A DNA stretch of 64,000 nt from Otis tarda. Taxonomy: Eukaryota > Chordata > Aves > Otidiformes > Otididae. The DNA is taken from NCBI GenBank assembly GCA_026413225.1, contig CM048552.1, positions 57,923,001 through 57,987,000 on the forward strand, read 5' to 3'. This document shows, piece after piece, positions 34,760 to 48,200 of the stretch. A model generated the notes under the pieces. It worked only from the letters and a program-made list of their open reading frames with translations, ran no database searches and was not told the origin of the DNA. A program made the translations under genes and the position numbers. The number at the start of each line of letters is the position of its first letter. Position 1 is the first letter of the stretch.

Positions 34760-37700
34760 TATCATGACAGGGTGTGGGGGAAAGAAGAGAAGGTGGAACA
34801 ACCTTAATACAAGCTCAGCTGAAGGTGTTTGAGGGTCACAGTATGTTTGTGCCCCACAGACTGCAGTAGTGGTGAAGACCAGATCTGTAGCTGGTCTGCT
34901 GCTATGAGAGCTGAAATCCTCCTGATTCGAGTATGTCAGCTGACACAAGTGCCAAGAAATACATCTGAATTTGTTAGAACATCCGATGTTAAAAACTCTG
35001 GGTGTTTCCACTACTCACTGCATGTGAGATCTGCAGAATGGCAAAATGCCCTGTTACAAGATGTAAGTAGGTATCTCTCCGCATGCCTTCTTGGAAGGCA
35101 TATTAAATATATACACTAAAAAGACTTTGAAGAGTAGACTATCTTTTGCTTAAAAAGCAGGAAACAAGTGGCATGTTTAGTCTTTTCATACACACAATTT
35201 CTAAATTATCTTATGCTCCTAATTCCCTGAGGAACTAGTCAGATGGAGGGAGCTGTTTGCTGCAGCCGTGAGAATAAACTAGCTAGATGGTGGTGCTGCA
35301 GGTATGGTTAAGGACTGCTTTGATCAGAATGAGATCAGAAGCAGAATTGCTTTTCTGACAACTGACCTTTGCTGATCATTGTGAATTGAAGTTGAGGATT
35401 TTGTATTTTATTACTAAATTTTTTTTCCGTAGTGTTTCTGTCCTCTGGAAATCTTCCTTTATATTTTATATCTATTTATGTCTCTTGTCTTATGCTTTAT
35501 TAATGCCTTTTACCTTTGATCAGTCTGCTGTTCCTTTATGTGGTTTGACAACTGCCAATACTCCTGTTGAAATATTTTGCTTTTAGTTCTGTTAATGGCA
35601 ATTTTGCCTGGATTTTCTTACTCCTGTTACGTAATGGAAGTATCTGCAATCCCCTGACACGTTTGGTCTCTTTCCGCCCACCCTTACTTATCACAGATTG
35701 ATGCTATGTTCTGCCAAAGTCTTTTAGCAATTCAGTTTTGTTGTTTCAGTGTTTATCAGTGTTACCTCTTCATTAGCTGGAGTTGTTCCTTTCTTCTTTG
35801 CTAGTTTGTGCTGTTTCTCAAACTGAAGCTTTATTTCAGGCATTCAGCTAACAAAAACATCACAAATTTAAGATGTTTTGTCTTCATTAGGTACATAAGG
35901 CTTCTAGGTAATGTTACAGATTAGTTTTCTTCTCAGAGGGTCAAATGAAAGAATGTTATTTGAATAAAAAAAAAGAAATAAAGCAGCTGTGACATTAATG
36001 ATTAAAAAAGGTGGACAAGGTAGTATTTGTTAAGCTGATTTCTTCCCTCTCGTAGGTATACTTGCAGTCTACTTCTGGGATTTATTAGTCTTTGAGTCTA
36101 AATTGGAGAGAATGCATTTTATACCCTTAAGAAGGGATGTTAAAACCCAGTCTTCAAACCAAGCGATACAGGATAGAATTTTATTCCTGTCTCTAGCAAC
36201 TTTACTATCCCAGGATTTGTAAACTGCTTTCTACACCATAGTAAATTAGATCCCAGCAGTACAGGACCTATGTAGATAAATATAGTAGCCATTATACCTT
36301 GATATACTTGTATTGCCTAGGAAATTACTACTGTTACAGAAAAGGAATTTGCTCAGGGCAAGAGGGTATCCATTACTTCCTGAATAACTCGCTAACATTG
36401 TTAACCTTCCTCTGCACAAACAAGCCAGAAGGAGTCCCTTTCTGCAGGATGGTGGTGTTCTCCGTCTGTATTCCCCTTGATCAGCAGCAGGCCTAAGCCA
36501 AACTTTCAGCAAACCCCTGTGTGGTCCAGGGAAGAGAGCTACGCCCCATCTTCTCCTTTCCCCAGTGTTGCAATACTGTAATCTTCATATCCTTTCCTAA
36601 TCTGCTGGGTTTGTTGCTGTGCTGGTGAATTGCTGATGAGCAATTCATGAGCCGCTTGACATAGGAAGTATGGAGACAAAAAAAATGGTGTAATGATGCT
36701 GTAGCTCTATTGATGAGGCATTTGAAGCAGTTTCTCTCTTGCCATCTGAAGTTTTGCACCTTGAATAGGGTAACACTTGGACGCCATCAGTTCGTCCTTT
36801 GCTAGAGCTTCCCCTGTGGACTATAAAGAGATGAGTTGTTGAGGCAGGAGCTGCATTGCATTTTTAAATTTATGGCGGTTTCTTCAAAATCCGCAACCAA
36901 ATAAATATCCTCTTTAGCGCTGACAAGTAAGTCTAGGGTATCTTTCTGCCCTTTATCTGTTTGATTGGATATTATATTCCTGATTTGACACTAAAAATAG
37001 ACTTTTTCTGGAGTTTGATACTGTGTAATATTTTCTGCTACTTCATAGAAAAATTGAGGGGAGATCAAACTTTGTCCTCTGGACATTATTAGTCAAGATA
37101 TTAAGTCATCTATTAGTTAACTAAACTTTAAAAAAAAATAGAGATGTAAATACCAGAATTCTTTACACCTAAATGTTTGCATGCTTTTGAATGTTTAACT
37201 TTGAATTCTCTGGCTTCACAACTTAGTTTTGTTGCTGTGGGTGTTTTCAGTTTTAATTTAAAAGTGTGTTTTTGTCTGGGAACACATTTTCAGCTATGTA
37301 CCTTTTCTAGTTACTGAGCTTACTGTGTTTCTCTTGAAGGATTGACAGTGCCTTCCAGAATAGTGCTCTTGAGTGTACTTATGAGGAGAGGAAAAGCCCA
37401 AATAAAGTCTAAAAAGCTTTTCTTGGTACCAGTTTCTTTTTTCTTTTTTTTTTCTTTCTTTTTTTTTTTTTTCTACATACTTGAGCGATAAGGCTGTGAA
37501 CTGAGACCTTCTGAAGCTTATTTAAAGACTTAATTACTATGTGAAGTCAGTAGCAGGACAGTCCCTGAAAATTGTTGGTTTTGTTTGGATGTCAAGGTGT
37601 TTTATTGTTTCAGGCTTTCTGCTTTTTGTGGAAGATAAACTAGCCCTTGATAGTTTGCTTTTAAATAAGTAATCTCTTTTCAGAAGCCTCTTGCTGTGTA

Positions 37701-40700
37701 TCTGAACCATACCTGCAGGAGAGAGAATAGGGAATCCAGTTTTCCAGTAATGAAATGGGTTGCTCTATAACAAAATGGCTTTTTTTTTTTTCTTGTAATA
37801 TGCCAATGTTTGGCTTATTTGCTTGGCAAAACATCTAAAAGGGATTGTGGTATTTTTCTGGGTGATTTATTGCATGCACTTTGTATTCTTGTATCCTTTC
37901 ACAAACAGGATAATGCAGAAGGAGGCTTCCTGGTGTCCTTTTGGATGCTGAGAGGAAATCTACCTCGTGGTTTAGAAATTCTGATAATCAGAGATAATGC
38001 CAGGATCCTGAGTGGAGGCAGTCTTCGCAGATGAGCAGTGCTTTGCCACTAGGGCAGTTTCCAGCGGCACCCAAAGGAGTAAACCAACCTGAAAGAAGAT
38101 CCTCTTATCTCCATAGGAACTGCATGTGTGCCCGGGGCTGCCTTCTGTGCCTCTCCCCAGACAGCTCCCAGCCCCATCTCTAATCTTCTTTAAAAAAAAA
38201 CCAAAACAACAAAACAAACCAAAACCCAACCAACCAAACCAAATAAAAGCCCAAGACACAAGGCATACCCAAACCCCACAACTAGCGGGAGTCTGATTCT
38301 CCTATTCTCTGACCAGGATGTTCTGCTGGAGTCAGATAAGCCATGGAAAGCAGCCACTGAGTCAGAGAAATTTCCCTCTGAGCACTGCAGAGCATGTCTC
38401 CCTTCGCATCTCCAGCCAGACCTTTTGTAGATGGTCCTTGAAGTGTTTATCATGGGGGGACAATAATGGAGTCTTCATCCTCAGTCAGAATCCAGCTTCT
38501 GTGTAAAATGTGAATGCTTGGTCTGGCTCTTGGCTGTGAGAGCAACTGTTTTCCTTTGATTTGAAATGAAATTTCCCTCTTCAGCCTGCCCCAGTCTCAG
38601 AGTATGTCCCCTCCCACTGTTCAGCCAAGGAAAACGGCAGAGTGAAGAGGAACACATAGATTCAATAGCACTTATTAACCGTAAGATAATTTCATCTTAT
38701 TTTAGAGTTCAGGCTGTTTTTAGAAAACTATTTTATGGTTTTGTTTTACAGGAGAGGTTGCCAGGAAGCCTTATTAAACATCAGGAGTAGATGTTTTTAT
38801 GATCAGTATTTTATATTCATGCATCCGAACACTCTCCCAGATGTGTTCAGGTGCACAATTTAATTTGTGCTCCCCTACCTGAGGCCTTCCACCTGCATCT
38901 TTGCTCTGCAAACCTCCTGTTATCAGACTCCACTTCATTTTTTTTTTTTTTTTTTTGCTTTGTTCGGCACTGAGATGTTATTTTAGCTCTCATTGGTGGA
39001 AGAGTTCCAACCTGGATGCTTCTAGGAAAATTCAGATGCTGCGAGCATTTGTTCTGGTGGCTTCACCGGTAGCACTGCTTTCCTGATGCAATCTTCTGGT
39101 GTTGATGGAGGTATAACCTTTTGGCCGAGCTTAGCTAACAGCAGCAGGGCTTTAATAATATGGACTCCAACAAACACCTGCATTTGGGGATGTTGTTGCA
39201 TCACAGTATTACTTTTGGCCTTACTGCAGGGTACTAGAGTAGGCTAATTAGAGGTGTGAGTGCAGGTCATGCTGTTCGGTGTGGGCTGCCGGCCTTTCCG
39301 AGCGTCCACACTTGAATATGTTCACAGCTGTAGTTTGGTTAAAACCCACTTGTTATCTGGTTGCATCCCGTCTGTTTGTAAGCTCCAGCTAGATAAGAGG
39401 ACGACAGTGCTGTTTGTTGGGTAGCTGTTGGAACATCTTCCTTAGTTACTGCTGGAATGGAAAGCATTCTGTTATCAGAGACTGCGACAGCTGACTTTTC
39501 TCCAAATATAGAACACAAATACGTATTGAATGCTTTGGCTCTTTCTCCTCTATTGGTGAGATTTCTACCTTTTCCCCATAGTAGCAGGCCAGTGCAATTG
39601 CTAGGGATGCTATTCTTGAGCAGCTTTGAAAAACTCATTATTGTCTTCCAGCTCTGGCTGTGGGTTTCACCTACTGTTGTTAGGACGCCCTTGTAATTTT
39701 TTTCTTTTCCCCTCCCCTTCCTAATTTCCTTTCTATTTTCTCCTCTCAGCTTTTATGTTTCACTTGGCAGAATATATACAAATGTTCAAGTGTGGGGATG
39801 TGACAGGGAAGCCCAATAAGCAATCTGTCTGTACAGGAAAAATATGCCACTATACCCCTGGTCCCACTCAAGTGCTGAGCATGTATGCAGGTACACTCGT
39901 TTGGAGTCTGTTCTCCTTCCACGTATCCAAATGTGATTGTCACAGTCATTTTTACCTAAGCTACTGCTAATTTCTATTTTTACGATTGATTGCTCTTTTC
40001 TGTCAAGATGGAATCTAATATGGAATTGCTGGTTTTCAATGTAACACTTCTTGAACTAAGAAATTGTTTTGTGTAATTTAGAAATTTTGAGGGTGTTCTT
40101 TGGCATTAGCCCCCTGATGCTTCCTGTGAGCGTTGCTCTGTTTGAAATTCCTGGTCATCAGATGTTTTTTTTTACCTCCCTTATGAAGAGGTGCTTAGCT
40201 AGCCACTCATCCTGCATGCTATCTAATGTGATTTCAGTAGTGTGTAGCAGACGCACCAGCTCGTACTCTGTCTTGAGCTTTATCTGCTAGAATGTTAATC
40301 CATGAGCATTTGAAATCATATGCCTCTGAGACACAATCAGCTAGAAACAGATAATGTCAGTTTGAAACTCTGCCGTACTTGCTCCTCATTTGCCCACTCA
40401 GATCTTTCCTAAATAGGTTAGAACTCTTTGTAAATTATTTTTTAAGCATTTCCTTATTTGAAACTCATATACCAGCAGTATTTTTGGGTTGAATTTATGT
40501 ATATAACTGAGCAGCCACAATTCTTTTTATATGTAATTAAGGCTTTTGATACTGGTACAGAAGCAGGTAGATTTTCTTTTCCTGTTTTACCAGTGCTTCT
40601 TAATTTTGTCAAATACCTTGATATAATATTAAATAGTTACTTACTTGCTCCTTTTTTTTCTCATTCCCCTTTTGTTACTTGCTAATACCTTCCTTACCTC

Positions 40701-42600
40701 TCTAACAAGCATTAATGTCTTTGCAGACTGCTTTCTTCCCTTTTCATTTTTATTTACACAGCAGCCTCCCATCAGAGAAGAGCGACCAGTGTTTCACTAA
40801 GGTACAGCGCTCTGAATATTTTTTCTCTTAGCCTGGTATATATTAATTTTAAAATCTTTTTCTTTCTGCTTTTAATCCTTTTAGAGACAGGAAAGATCCC
40901 TAAGAGATCATGTGTATTTCCACACACAGCAGCCTTCCAAGTTCCCTGACATATATCCTGTAACGCGCTCTTGTTAGGATTAAGACAAAGCATTTGCAGG
41001 GAATCCTAGCTACCTGTTTCAGAAGCCTTCTTAGTCATGTCTGTCTTTTTATTTTTCTGGAATTAGACTCCTTAACATACTGTTGGCTTCGTGCTAGTAA
41101 CAGAATATTTTGTGTTTTCTTGGGATAAATTTTCCAGAAAAAATAAGATTTTTCTATTGATACCAGCTAATGTAATTCAAAGTCTATATAATCTGAATAA
41201 AAGCTTAAAGAAGGCCTAGTAGCTCATCTGTTTCTTTTTCTTCCCACATAATTATATCAACCAAGTAAATATTTTTCTTGCTTACAATCTGAGGCTAACA
41301 TGGTCACCCCACTACCACCAGTACTCTCTGCAACTGTGGATGGTCTAGGGTGTACACTTCATATTCTTAGCATTGATTCGAACCCCTGGACAGCAGCAGC
41401 TTTATTGAATCAGAGCGGTGGTGCCTCTAGAGGCATCCCGCAGCATCGTTTCCTGACCGGTGAGGCACTCCTCTCGCTGCTTGAGAATATTGAGCGTTGA
41501 GAAACTCACTCTTGCGGTTAATCAAAAAGTGCTCTAGGACCAAGGGTATTTTGTCACCAGAAGTCAGCCGCTCTCAGCAGTCTTCCCATATACCTTCCAC
41601 GGAGAGGTGGTGGCCTAGTAGCAGCAGTGGCAGATGAATTTCAAGCCAGTATTTGCGTGATTCAAGGAGGCTTCATAGGTCTTGTTTTGCTTTGGAGATT
41701 GAATGCGACCTGTCCAGCTGTGGAGTTGCTAGGATGATTTGTAACGAGTTCCAGTTGTTGAAATTAAAGAAGAGCCTTATTCTAAAAGTTTTTATTTTCT
41801 CTCCCATGGAAGAGTAGCCTAAAGGATTGAGAGAGCCTGAGGAAGAAGGGGGAGGTTTTTTTCCTTTTTTTTTTTTTAATTATTATTTGGAGTTTGGTCA
41901 CTCTTCAGCTTAGTTTTAAGCACTTAAAAAGATAAGTCTTTTATGGAAATACATGTGACGTAGGATATATTTGGCTTTGCTGACCTCGTCCACATGGCTT
42001 CTCACTTTCTTCTCTGCATAGAAGGAATCTCAGCTTTCATTGAAATGATAGTAAGATCGATTTTGGACTGAGATTCTGGATCAGAAGAAAACCTTGAAAA
42101 TGCCATCAAGGTTATTTGGTGCTGAAGTGTCTGCCTTAATCTGCAGGCTGGCTGAGCTAGTATCTACCATGGGTGCGACTCGGCTGCTGAAATGTTAACT
42201 GAAGTGTCTAACTGTGATGCAAATGTCAGCATTGCTGCTGCTTTGCTCCTCTTGGGGCATTTGAGAACAGGTTTATGGATCATGTGCTTCGGTCTTTGGA
42301 GACTGTGGTGCGTAGGTTTTGGTGCAGTAAGTGATTTTTAGGAACAGTGCTTTTCACCCTCTCAACCAGACCCATAGTGCCAAAAGGTGAGAGCAGATGG
42401 GAGTCCTGAGAGATGCTGCAGTTGAACAATCCTGTGACATCTGAGCTTCCTGAATTGGGGCTCCTGCTCCTTCCCTGAGCGGCAGGGCTTGGGTTTTCCT
42501 GGCTGGAAAGCCAAGCGGCTTCCTGCCCGTCTCTAATAAGCGTGTACCCATGGCTGCTATATCCTGGTCATGATGATGACCTTTTCTCTAGGTTTTTATG
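34760..42600. other. Non-coding stretch without a supported gene
   Basis: Mostly AT-rich sequence with single, unpaired splice-like motifs (for example GTAAGTAGG near 35063). A pyrimidine-rich tract lies at 37434-37472 and an A/C-rich simple repeat at 38192-38248. I recognise no transposon or RNA gene. Confidence 0.5.
38192..38248. repeat. A/C-rich low-complexity repeat
   Basis: Sequence made almost wholly of CAAA, CCAA and AAAC units. On the opposite strand it gives a misleading hydrophobic open frame rich in Phe, Gly, Leu and Val. Confidence 0.75.
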
Positions 42601-42639
42601 TGGGACTGCAAACGACCGTCATGCATTTCCTTAGGGCCT

Positions 42640-43425
42640 GTCGGCATCCCACGTGTTTGCGCTTGTACCTGGGACATGCCCGGCCCAGGGTGCTTTTGCG
42701 GCTTGCTGACGGCGAGGGGAGCCTGGAGAGTGGGGAGCACGCGTGGGATGTCTGCGCTCGCTGCGACGGGAGGCACATTGGTTTGTTACCCCACATGGGT
42801 AGGGCTTGACCTGTGGGCGGAGCAGGACAGGCGGCATGGCTGCTTGCTTTGCTCCAAGCCGAATGGATTGCATTTAAGTAATCTAGAAGTGAAGGGAGTA
42901 GAGGTGATATGTGAAAGAGCACCATTTCTGTATCTTTGGCTGAGATAAAAATATTTCTGCAAAACTCATTTCCAAGGAGACCGGTGCCTCAATGAAAACA
43001 TGATTTTTTTTTTTTAATTTTTTTTTTTTTTTATTTTTCCTGTTTGAGGAGAGGCCAATTTTAACTTAGCATTTGGAGCCCAGCGAGGAAAGTTGATTCT
43101 TCATTTTGAGGTGGGAAGGGGACGAGAAACCCGTTTTCCTAGTTTGGAAGAGAGGTTTAACTGATTAACGAGATGAGAGGTGACACTTGTCCTGTGGCAT
43201 CGGGCGTGGGGGGATGGGACGGGGATTCGCCGGTGCAGGGAAGGGCTTGCTGGAGCTTGTCGAGGTAGGTGGGGCGAGACTCGTCTTGTGCTCAGCGCGC
43301 CTTTGCCCGGGCTGCCACCCCCCTGGCAGAGCTTTGCAGACCCACGGGGTTGGAAAGTGGGCTGCCAGACGGTGCTCGCCCCAGTTAAACTTGGGGGGAA
43401 GCTGCCGGCGGATGGGAACCTGATA
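42640..43425. promoter_or_regulatory. Two CpG-enriched patches around a poly-T block
   Basis: About 12 CpGs lie within 42650-42780 and about 16 within 43195-43415 by hand count. A T-rich block (43004-43038) separates them. Overlapping open frames occur on both strands, as expected from GC-rich composition. These could be weak CpG islands. No donor or start codon clearly assigns them to a transcript, though the 44.3 kb candidate first exon lies about 1 kb to the right. Confidence 0.3.
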
Positions 43426-44000
43426 CACTGGGAGGAACTGGAGGCAGCTGCCACTTTCCCTTTGGCGGTGTGCAAGTCTGTAAAATGCTCGCACAGAGCC
43501 ACCTGTGAAAGCAGATTAACCCCTGTATCTGAGAGTTGCTTCTCTTCCCCGGCTCACGCCGACAGCGGTTGTTTCTCCAGCAGGAGCTCCCGGGTGGCTG
43601 GGACAGCAGATTTTCCTCCTGAGCTTCAGGATCCCCGTAGTTGTGCTCCTCGGTGCCTGTCAGTGGTTAATGATTAAATACAGCTACCGAATTGTGACTT
43701 AATTTTGGGTGTTGACTAATGGGGTGGATGAAGACGTGCAGAACCTGCCTATGGCACCGTGCACGGCTTCTGCATCTGCAGATGGTTTCTGGGGAAGCCA
43801 CGAGTGGGTTGGGGGGGGAATGGGTCCTCACCCCCAGTGACCTTGGAGGACAACGCTCTGCCTCATTCATATCTAAAGATCCCTCTTCTAAAGTAAGCAT
43901 GCTCCGGCACTGGGAGCCAGGCTGCATTTATTACTAACCCCACCCATCCCTGCCTCTTGCAAGAATCTTGTGAGGCCGAGATTGTGTTTTTAGAAGCAGA

Positions 44001-44347
44001 ATGACAGAGAGAAATTCCCTGGAGGCGAATGCAGAGTGTGTGCTGTGCACGCCAGTACAGACACACGGGGCTGGGAACTCCCAGGGAGAGATTAAGTGCG
44101 AGAGAAGAGCGCAGAGCAGCCAGAGCTGGAGGAGGGGGGTGGAGGAGGCGAGACGCTTTCTAAGCCTCAAACTGAGCCCGTCGGATTTTTTTCTCTCTCT
44201 TTTTTTTTTTTTAAAAAAAAAAAAAACCAACCAACCCAAACCCTCATCCAACCTCGTTCTCGACAATCTTACTGAAGTGGCTCTTGCGTTGCCGGATCAT
44301 CTCACTGCTGGGTTTGAAGGACCCAGGCTAACATGATGTACCTCTGG
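44001..44347 (+). other. Candidate alternative first exon with a five-codon start (MMYLW)
   Basis: ATG ATG TAC CTC TGG at 44333-44347 is followed directly by GTGAGTAG, a good donor, in phase 0. The first ATG has A at -3, and an in-frame TGA lies 18 nt upstream, so the frame begins here. The preceding 300 bases include a purine-rich GC stretch (44090-44155) that could be 5' untranslated sequence, plus an odd T13/A14 inverted repeat. The left boundary is unknown. No protein family can be told from five residues. Chance occurrence is quite possible. Confidence 0.25.
44200..44226. repeat. T13-A14 perfect inverted homopolymer repeat
   Basis: Thirteen T are followed without a spacer by fourteen A. 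In DNA this is a rigid A-tract pair that disfavours nucleosomes; in RNA it could fold back. It may have arisen by slippage or strand switching. Confidence 0.85.
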
Positions 44348-45163
44348 GTGAGTAGAGAAGCATGTGTGAGGGCTTGCACACTTTGCACATATAAGGAATG
44401 GAAAGCTGAAGGACTCTGCACTAACATGAGCGGCCTTTGCTGTTGGGCTTAGCTCTCTGCAGCCTCTACGCACACTGGGCTGTAGTTTTCCCTTGTAAAA
44501 AATAATATTTAGAGTGAGTACTGTTAACTGGGTATCGAGCAGGCTTTTCCTGCGGTTATAAGTTCCTCTGGAGAGAACAGTTTTGGGCAGGTGCCTTGGA
44601 TACAGAATTTTTGGTATAATGCTGCTCACTGTCTGCCATCTGTGAGACTTGTATATTTTTTTTTTTTCCATGCATAGAACTGTTCCCATGTGCCTCTGCT
44701 TTATGGGATTTTGGTGTTACTGAGAGATATCCTAGGTAGTGGAGGAGTGCTGCTGGAAGGGGTCTGTAGCCACTGAAGGTTGAGAGAGGAGCAGAAAGCA
44801 AATAGGATAGTTTTGGAATTTGGGTCTTTGAGGGAGAGGCTGTTCGAACAAAAGTTGGATGCAAGGTTGTTTTTCCAGAAGTGGCACAGTTACTCGAGTT
44901 TCTGGTAGAGTATGGAAAATAATGTCAGGAAAAACATGTGTAAAGTGTTATACAGATCCAGCAAGCAAAGTAAAAGCATATATGAAAGCATATATATTTT
45001 CAGCCTTTGAGCAAGGACTGGAATTTCCTCTGGAGCAGTCAGCTGTTAGGCTGCTCAGTCATCTACGTGTAGTTTTGTCTGCTCCTGGGCACCCTTGAGA
45101 TCAGCGGTTTGCCCTTGGGTTCCTTACCTAGATACGTGAGGTGAAGAGTAATCAGTTCCCAAG

Positions 45164-45246
45164 TTTTTTTTTGTTTAGGGGTTTTATTTTTTTTTGGTGT
45201 GGTGTTTTTTTTTTTGTTTGTTTTTGTTTTTTTTTTTTTTTTTTTT
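45164..45246. repeat. T-rich low-complexity block
   Basis: About 80 bases of T with scattered G, ending in a run of more than 20 T. It yields spurious Phe-rich or Lys-rich frames. It is simple sequence, with no transposon recognised next to it. Confidence 0.8.
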
Positions 45247-45249
45247 AAA

Positions 45250-48200
45250 TCTGTTTAAGGTGGGGGCTCTCACTGCTGCTCCTTTTAGAGTCCAGCTCCC
45301 CATCACTCCCAGGAACAAACACTGGTTTATTTTAGCAACAAAGCGAGCCTTGGAACACAGGCAGAAGGACTGGACTTCCCTCCTTTGCACATACACACAC
45401 TATCTTTGTTGCAGGGTAACTTGATTCTGCGCTGGGGTATGCACACTTGCCTGGTTTCGTCCAGCAGGTCCCGCTGGCAGGCACGTCCACCTTCTCCGCT
45501 CTTCCCTTCTCATAGCCTGGCCTGCGGCACCCGGAATTGGGGTGCCAGTTTTTAAGGAAAAAGGCTGGGCAGGCCCCGTGGCTCAGCTGATTTGTGCTTC
45601 ATTTGCTGGGTGCGGTAAAAGGAGAAGTAATTCAGCCGTGCTGTTGCTGATTTTAGATAAGCAGTAAACAACGGAGATGTTCCTTACCCGGCTGAAACAC
45701 AGAGGATGCCAGCGAGTGTGGGAGCTGAGGAGAGTTGTCCAGCTGTCTCGCCTCCTCCCACTGATGAGGGGTGCGCGAGCACTGTAGTAAAAAGCAGAGG
45801 TGTTACTCTGCGTAAAGACCAGCTTTGACCCAGAAGGTGAAGCACTGTCCTAGATTCTTAAGAGAGGGTTGAGTTTTGGGATGCTTGCTGACGGACGAAG
45901 GTCGGTACCTCTCCGTGGGCTGCTGCACCCTAAGCTTTGGGCAGCACTGTTGCTGCGCTTGTGTTACAGTTAAACTTCAGAAGAGTGGGGGAAATAAGTG
46001 TTAAATGCTTGAATAGCTGGAGGGGTTTAAGGGCATCATCTGGGCATCATGCCATGATAATTAAAAAAATAGTGAATTTGTGCTATCTGGGTATGATCTT
46101 TCCCTTCTCAGTACGAGTTACCCTGTTACTTTCGGGGAATCTTCCCCTCCTTGGTCCTTTCAGGAACCTTTTCCTCCATGCCCTCTGTGTTTCTGCTTTA
46201 AGCTCTTTTTATCCTGATGGGCTACATAAGCTTTAGTTGTGAAAACAAGGAGCCCCGAGCGGCGGATCTAGTTTGGTGTGGGGTTTGCTCTGCCTTGGCC
46301 GTGCAGGTTTCTTGCTTCCCTGCTCACAGGGTCCCCCCACCCCCTTTTCCTTCTTCTTCCCCCTGCTGTGTTTATTCTGTGCCTCTTGTCCTTGGAACGT
46401 CAGGACTTCAGTAGATGCATGGAGATTTGTACTGAGTCATTCCTTAATTCAATGCATGAAGCTACATTAGTGCAGTGTTAAATTTGAAGTTTTAAATATG
46501 CAAGTCCTGAAATCCAGAATTAAGGTTTCCACAGCAACCATAATGTTTCTCCCCCCACCCTGGGGGTGCATATTACAGAATTATCTTCCTTGAAGAGACT
46601 GTGCAATATTGAATGCTGTCATATTTGACAAATAATAAAATAAGAAGGAGAACGTGCCTTCCTCTGTAGCTGTAGTATGGTGTGGGTGCTGAACACAAAA
46701 GTACAGGTTACTGATTATAATGCTGTCTCTGAAACGAGGTCGTGGTGTAGCCTAGGTTCAGACTGACATTCCTGCTTGCTGAACTGTATTCCCCAGGGTG
46801 AAACTTGTTGCAGGATGCTCTTAAATGAGGGCCTTGTAGACTGCAGGGGATTGTGGGCTGTGGAGTGCTGGAGAGTGGGAAACTTAAAATATCTGTCGTG
46901 GTGACCTAACGCTTGGCATTGTGAGGGAAGTGAAGGCGGCAGACTAGCTGTGCCATTAAATATCAAGAGAGACTATTTATTTTAACACTTGCATTGTGTA
47001 GGATGCAGTTGTATAAAGTCTTTCTGAAGCAGAGATGGTATGATAGTCTTTCTGATGTTGCAGACCGTTTGAGTGCGTCTGATTGTCAGTGTTGAAACTC
47101 AAGGTGGATACTTTCCCTTAGGTATAGGAGATGCATAAAGGAGTTTTCTTTTTGTAGACGAGTATTTTGTTCGTAGGGGACCATCTAACTCTACCTTTGT
47201 CTCATCCCTCACTCTGTCCCAATTTGCCTGCAGCTGTCTGGGCTCCTGAATTGCTGAAGAGGGCTCCTATTCATCAGTTCTCTAGATGGGACATGGGGTA
47301 ATTTGGGTGAGAGGGGTCTGCACAAGGGAGGTGTGTACTGACAACACGAGGGCAGGTGTTCTGCTGGCCACAGCCAGGAGCAGAGTGGTTTGACTGGGTA
47401 AAGTGTTCAACCCTTTTCTGGATAAGAAAGCCCTGTTTTTTTCATTTATGAGCAGATGAATCTTTGTGTACTGTGAGTCATAAGATACAATCTAGAGTCA
47501 TTTCATTCCAAGTATTTCCTAAAGAGGATGATGTGTTCTGAGAGTTGCATGTATGAATGTTGCCTTGTTGGAGGTCTGTTGTTATGAGAAAGGTTGAAAG
47601 GAAGGGGCAGCAGCCTTAGCAAGCAATTTATCAACCATCCTTCTCTCCTGTGCTCAAAGACAGCTGAAACTATCAAAGGCAGGAGGGACCAAGATAGGGG
47701 AGGTCCATGCTGTTGCTAGGCTTCTGGTAGGAAAGCACTGGCTTCATCGCTCTGATCTCAGATTATAGTGGGTATAGATAATTTCCTCATTTCTCACAGC
47801 CATGTACAGAGTACATGCTGAGTGTTTGTGAGAGGGCTGGCTGCCTATTGCAACTAGAAATGATTTCTTTCTCTAGAGCCCTGTGAAAGTGAAGATCTTA
47901 CCTACACCTACTAATTATCTACCATACAAGCAAGAATAGCGCTAGTAAGCTTGCCAAGCTCATTTTGAAATATTTTTTGTTGGTTTTCTTCCTGACCTGC
48001 CTTTTACTTGCCTTTTTGTCACTTAAAAGCCTCTCTTTGCATTCACTGGAATAATTTTTCCCTCTAGGCTTCGAGCTCATCAACTTTACCACCAAGGGAT
48101 TGGAAACCCAACTCTGCTGCCAAACGTGGGTCTTAGCAACGTGCTCTTCCTCACGCCATATCTTTCTATTATTTGTTTAGTGTTTTTTTTCTTTTCTTCT

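Noticed and set aside
38190-38453. Minus-strand hydrophobic frame resembling a membrane protein
   Set aside because: It is the reverse complement of an A/C-rich simple repeat (38192-38248), which forces Phe, Gly, Leu and Val codons.
41365-41390. GGTTCGAATC on the minus strand, an exact tRNA/SINE B-box match
   Set aside because: The flanking bases do not form a T-arm stem and no A box or cloverleaf can be built around it.
43101-43677. Overlapping frames of up to 165 codons on both strands
   Set aside because: Both strands are open in a GC-rich patch, there are no splice sites at sensible places and no domain.
48068-48125. Acceptor TTTTTCCCTCTAG followed by readable sequence in two frames
   Set aside because: The only donor is a weak GTGGGT, the 58-nt length is not a multiple of three and neither frame matches a protein I know.
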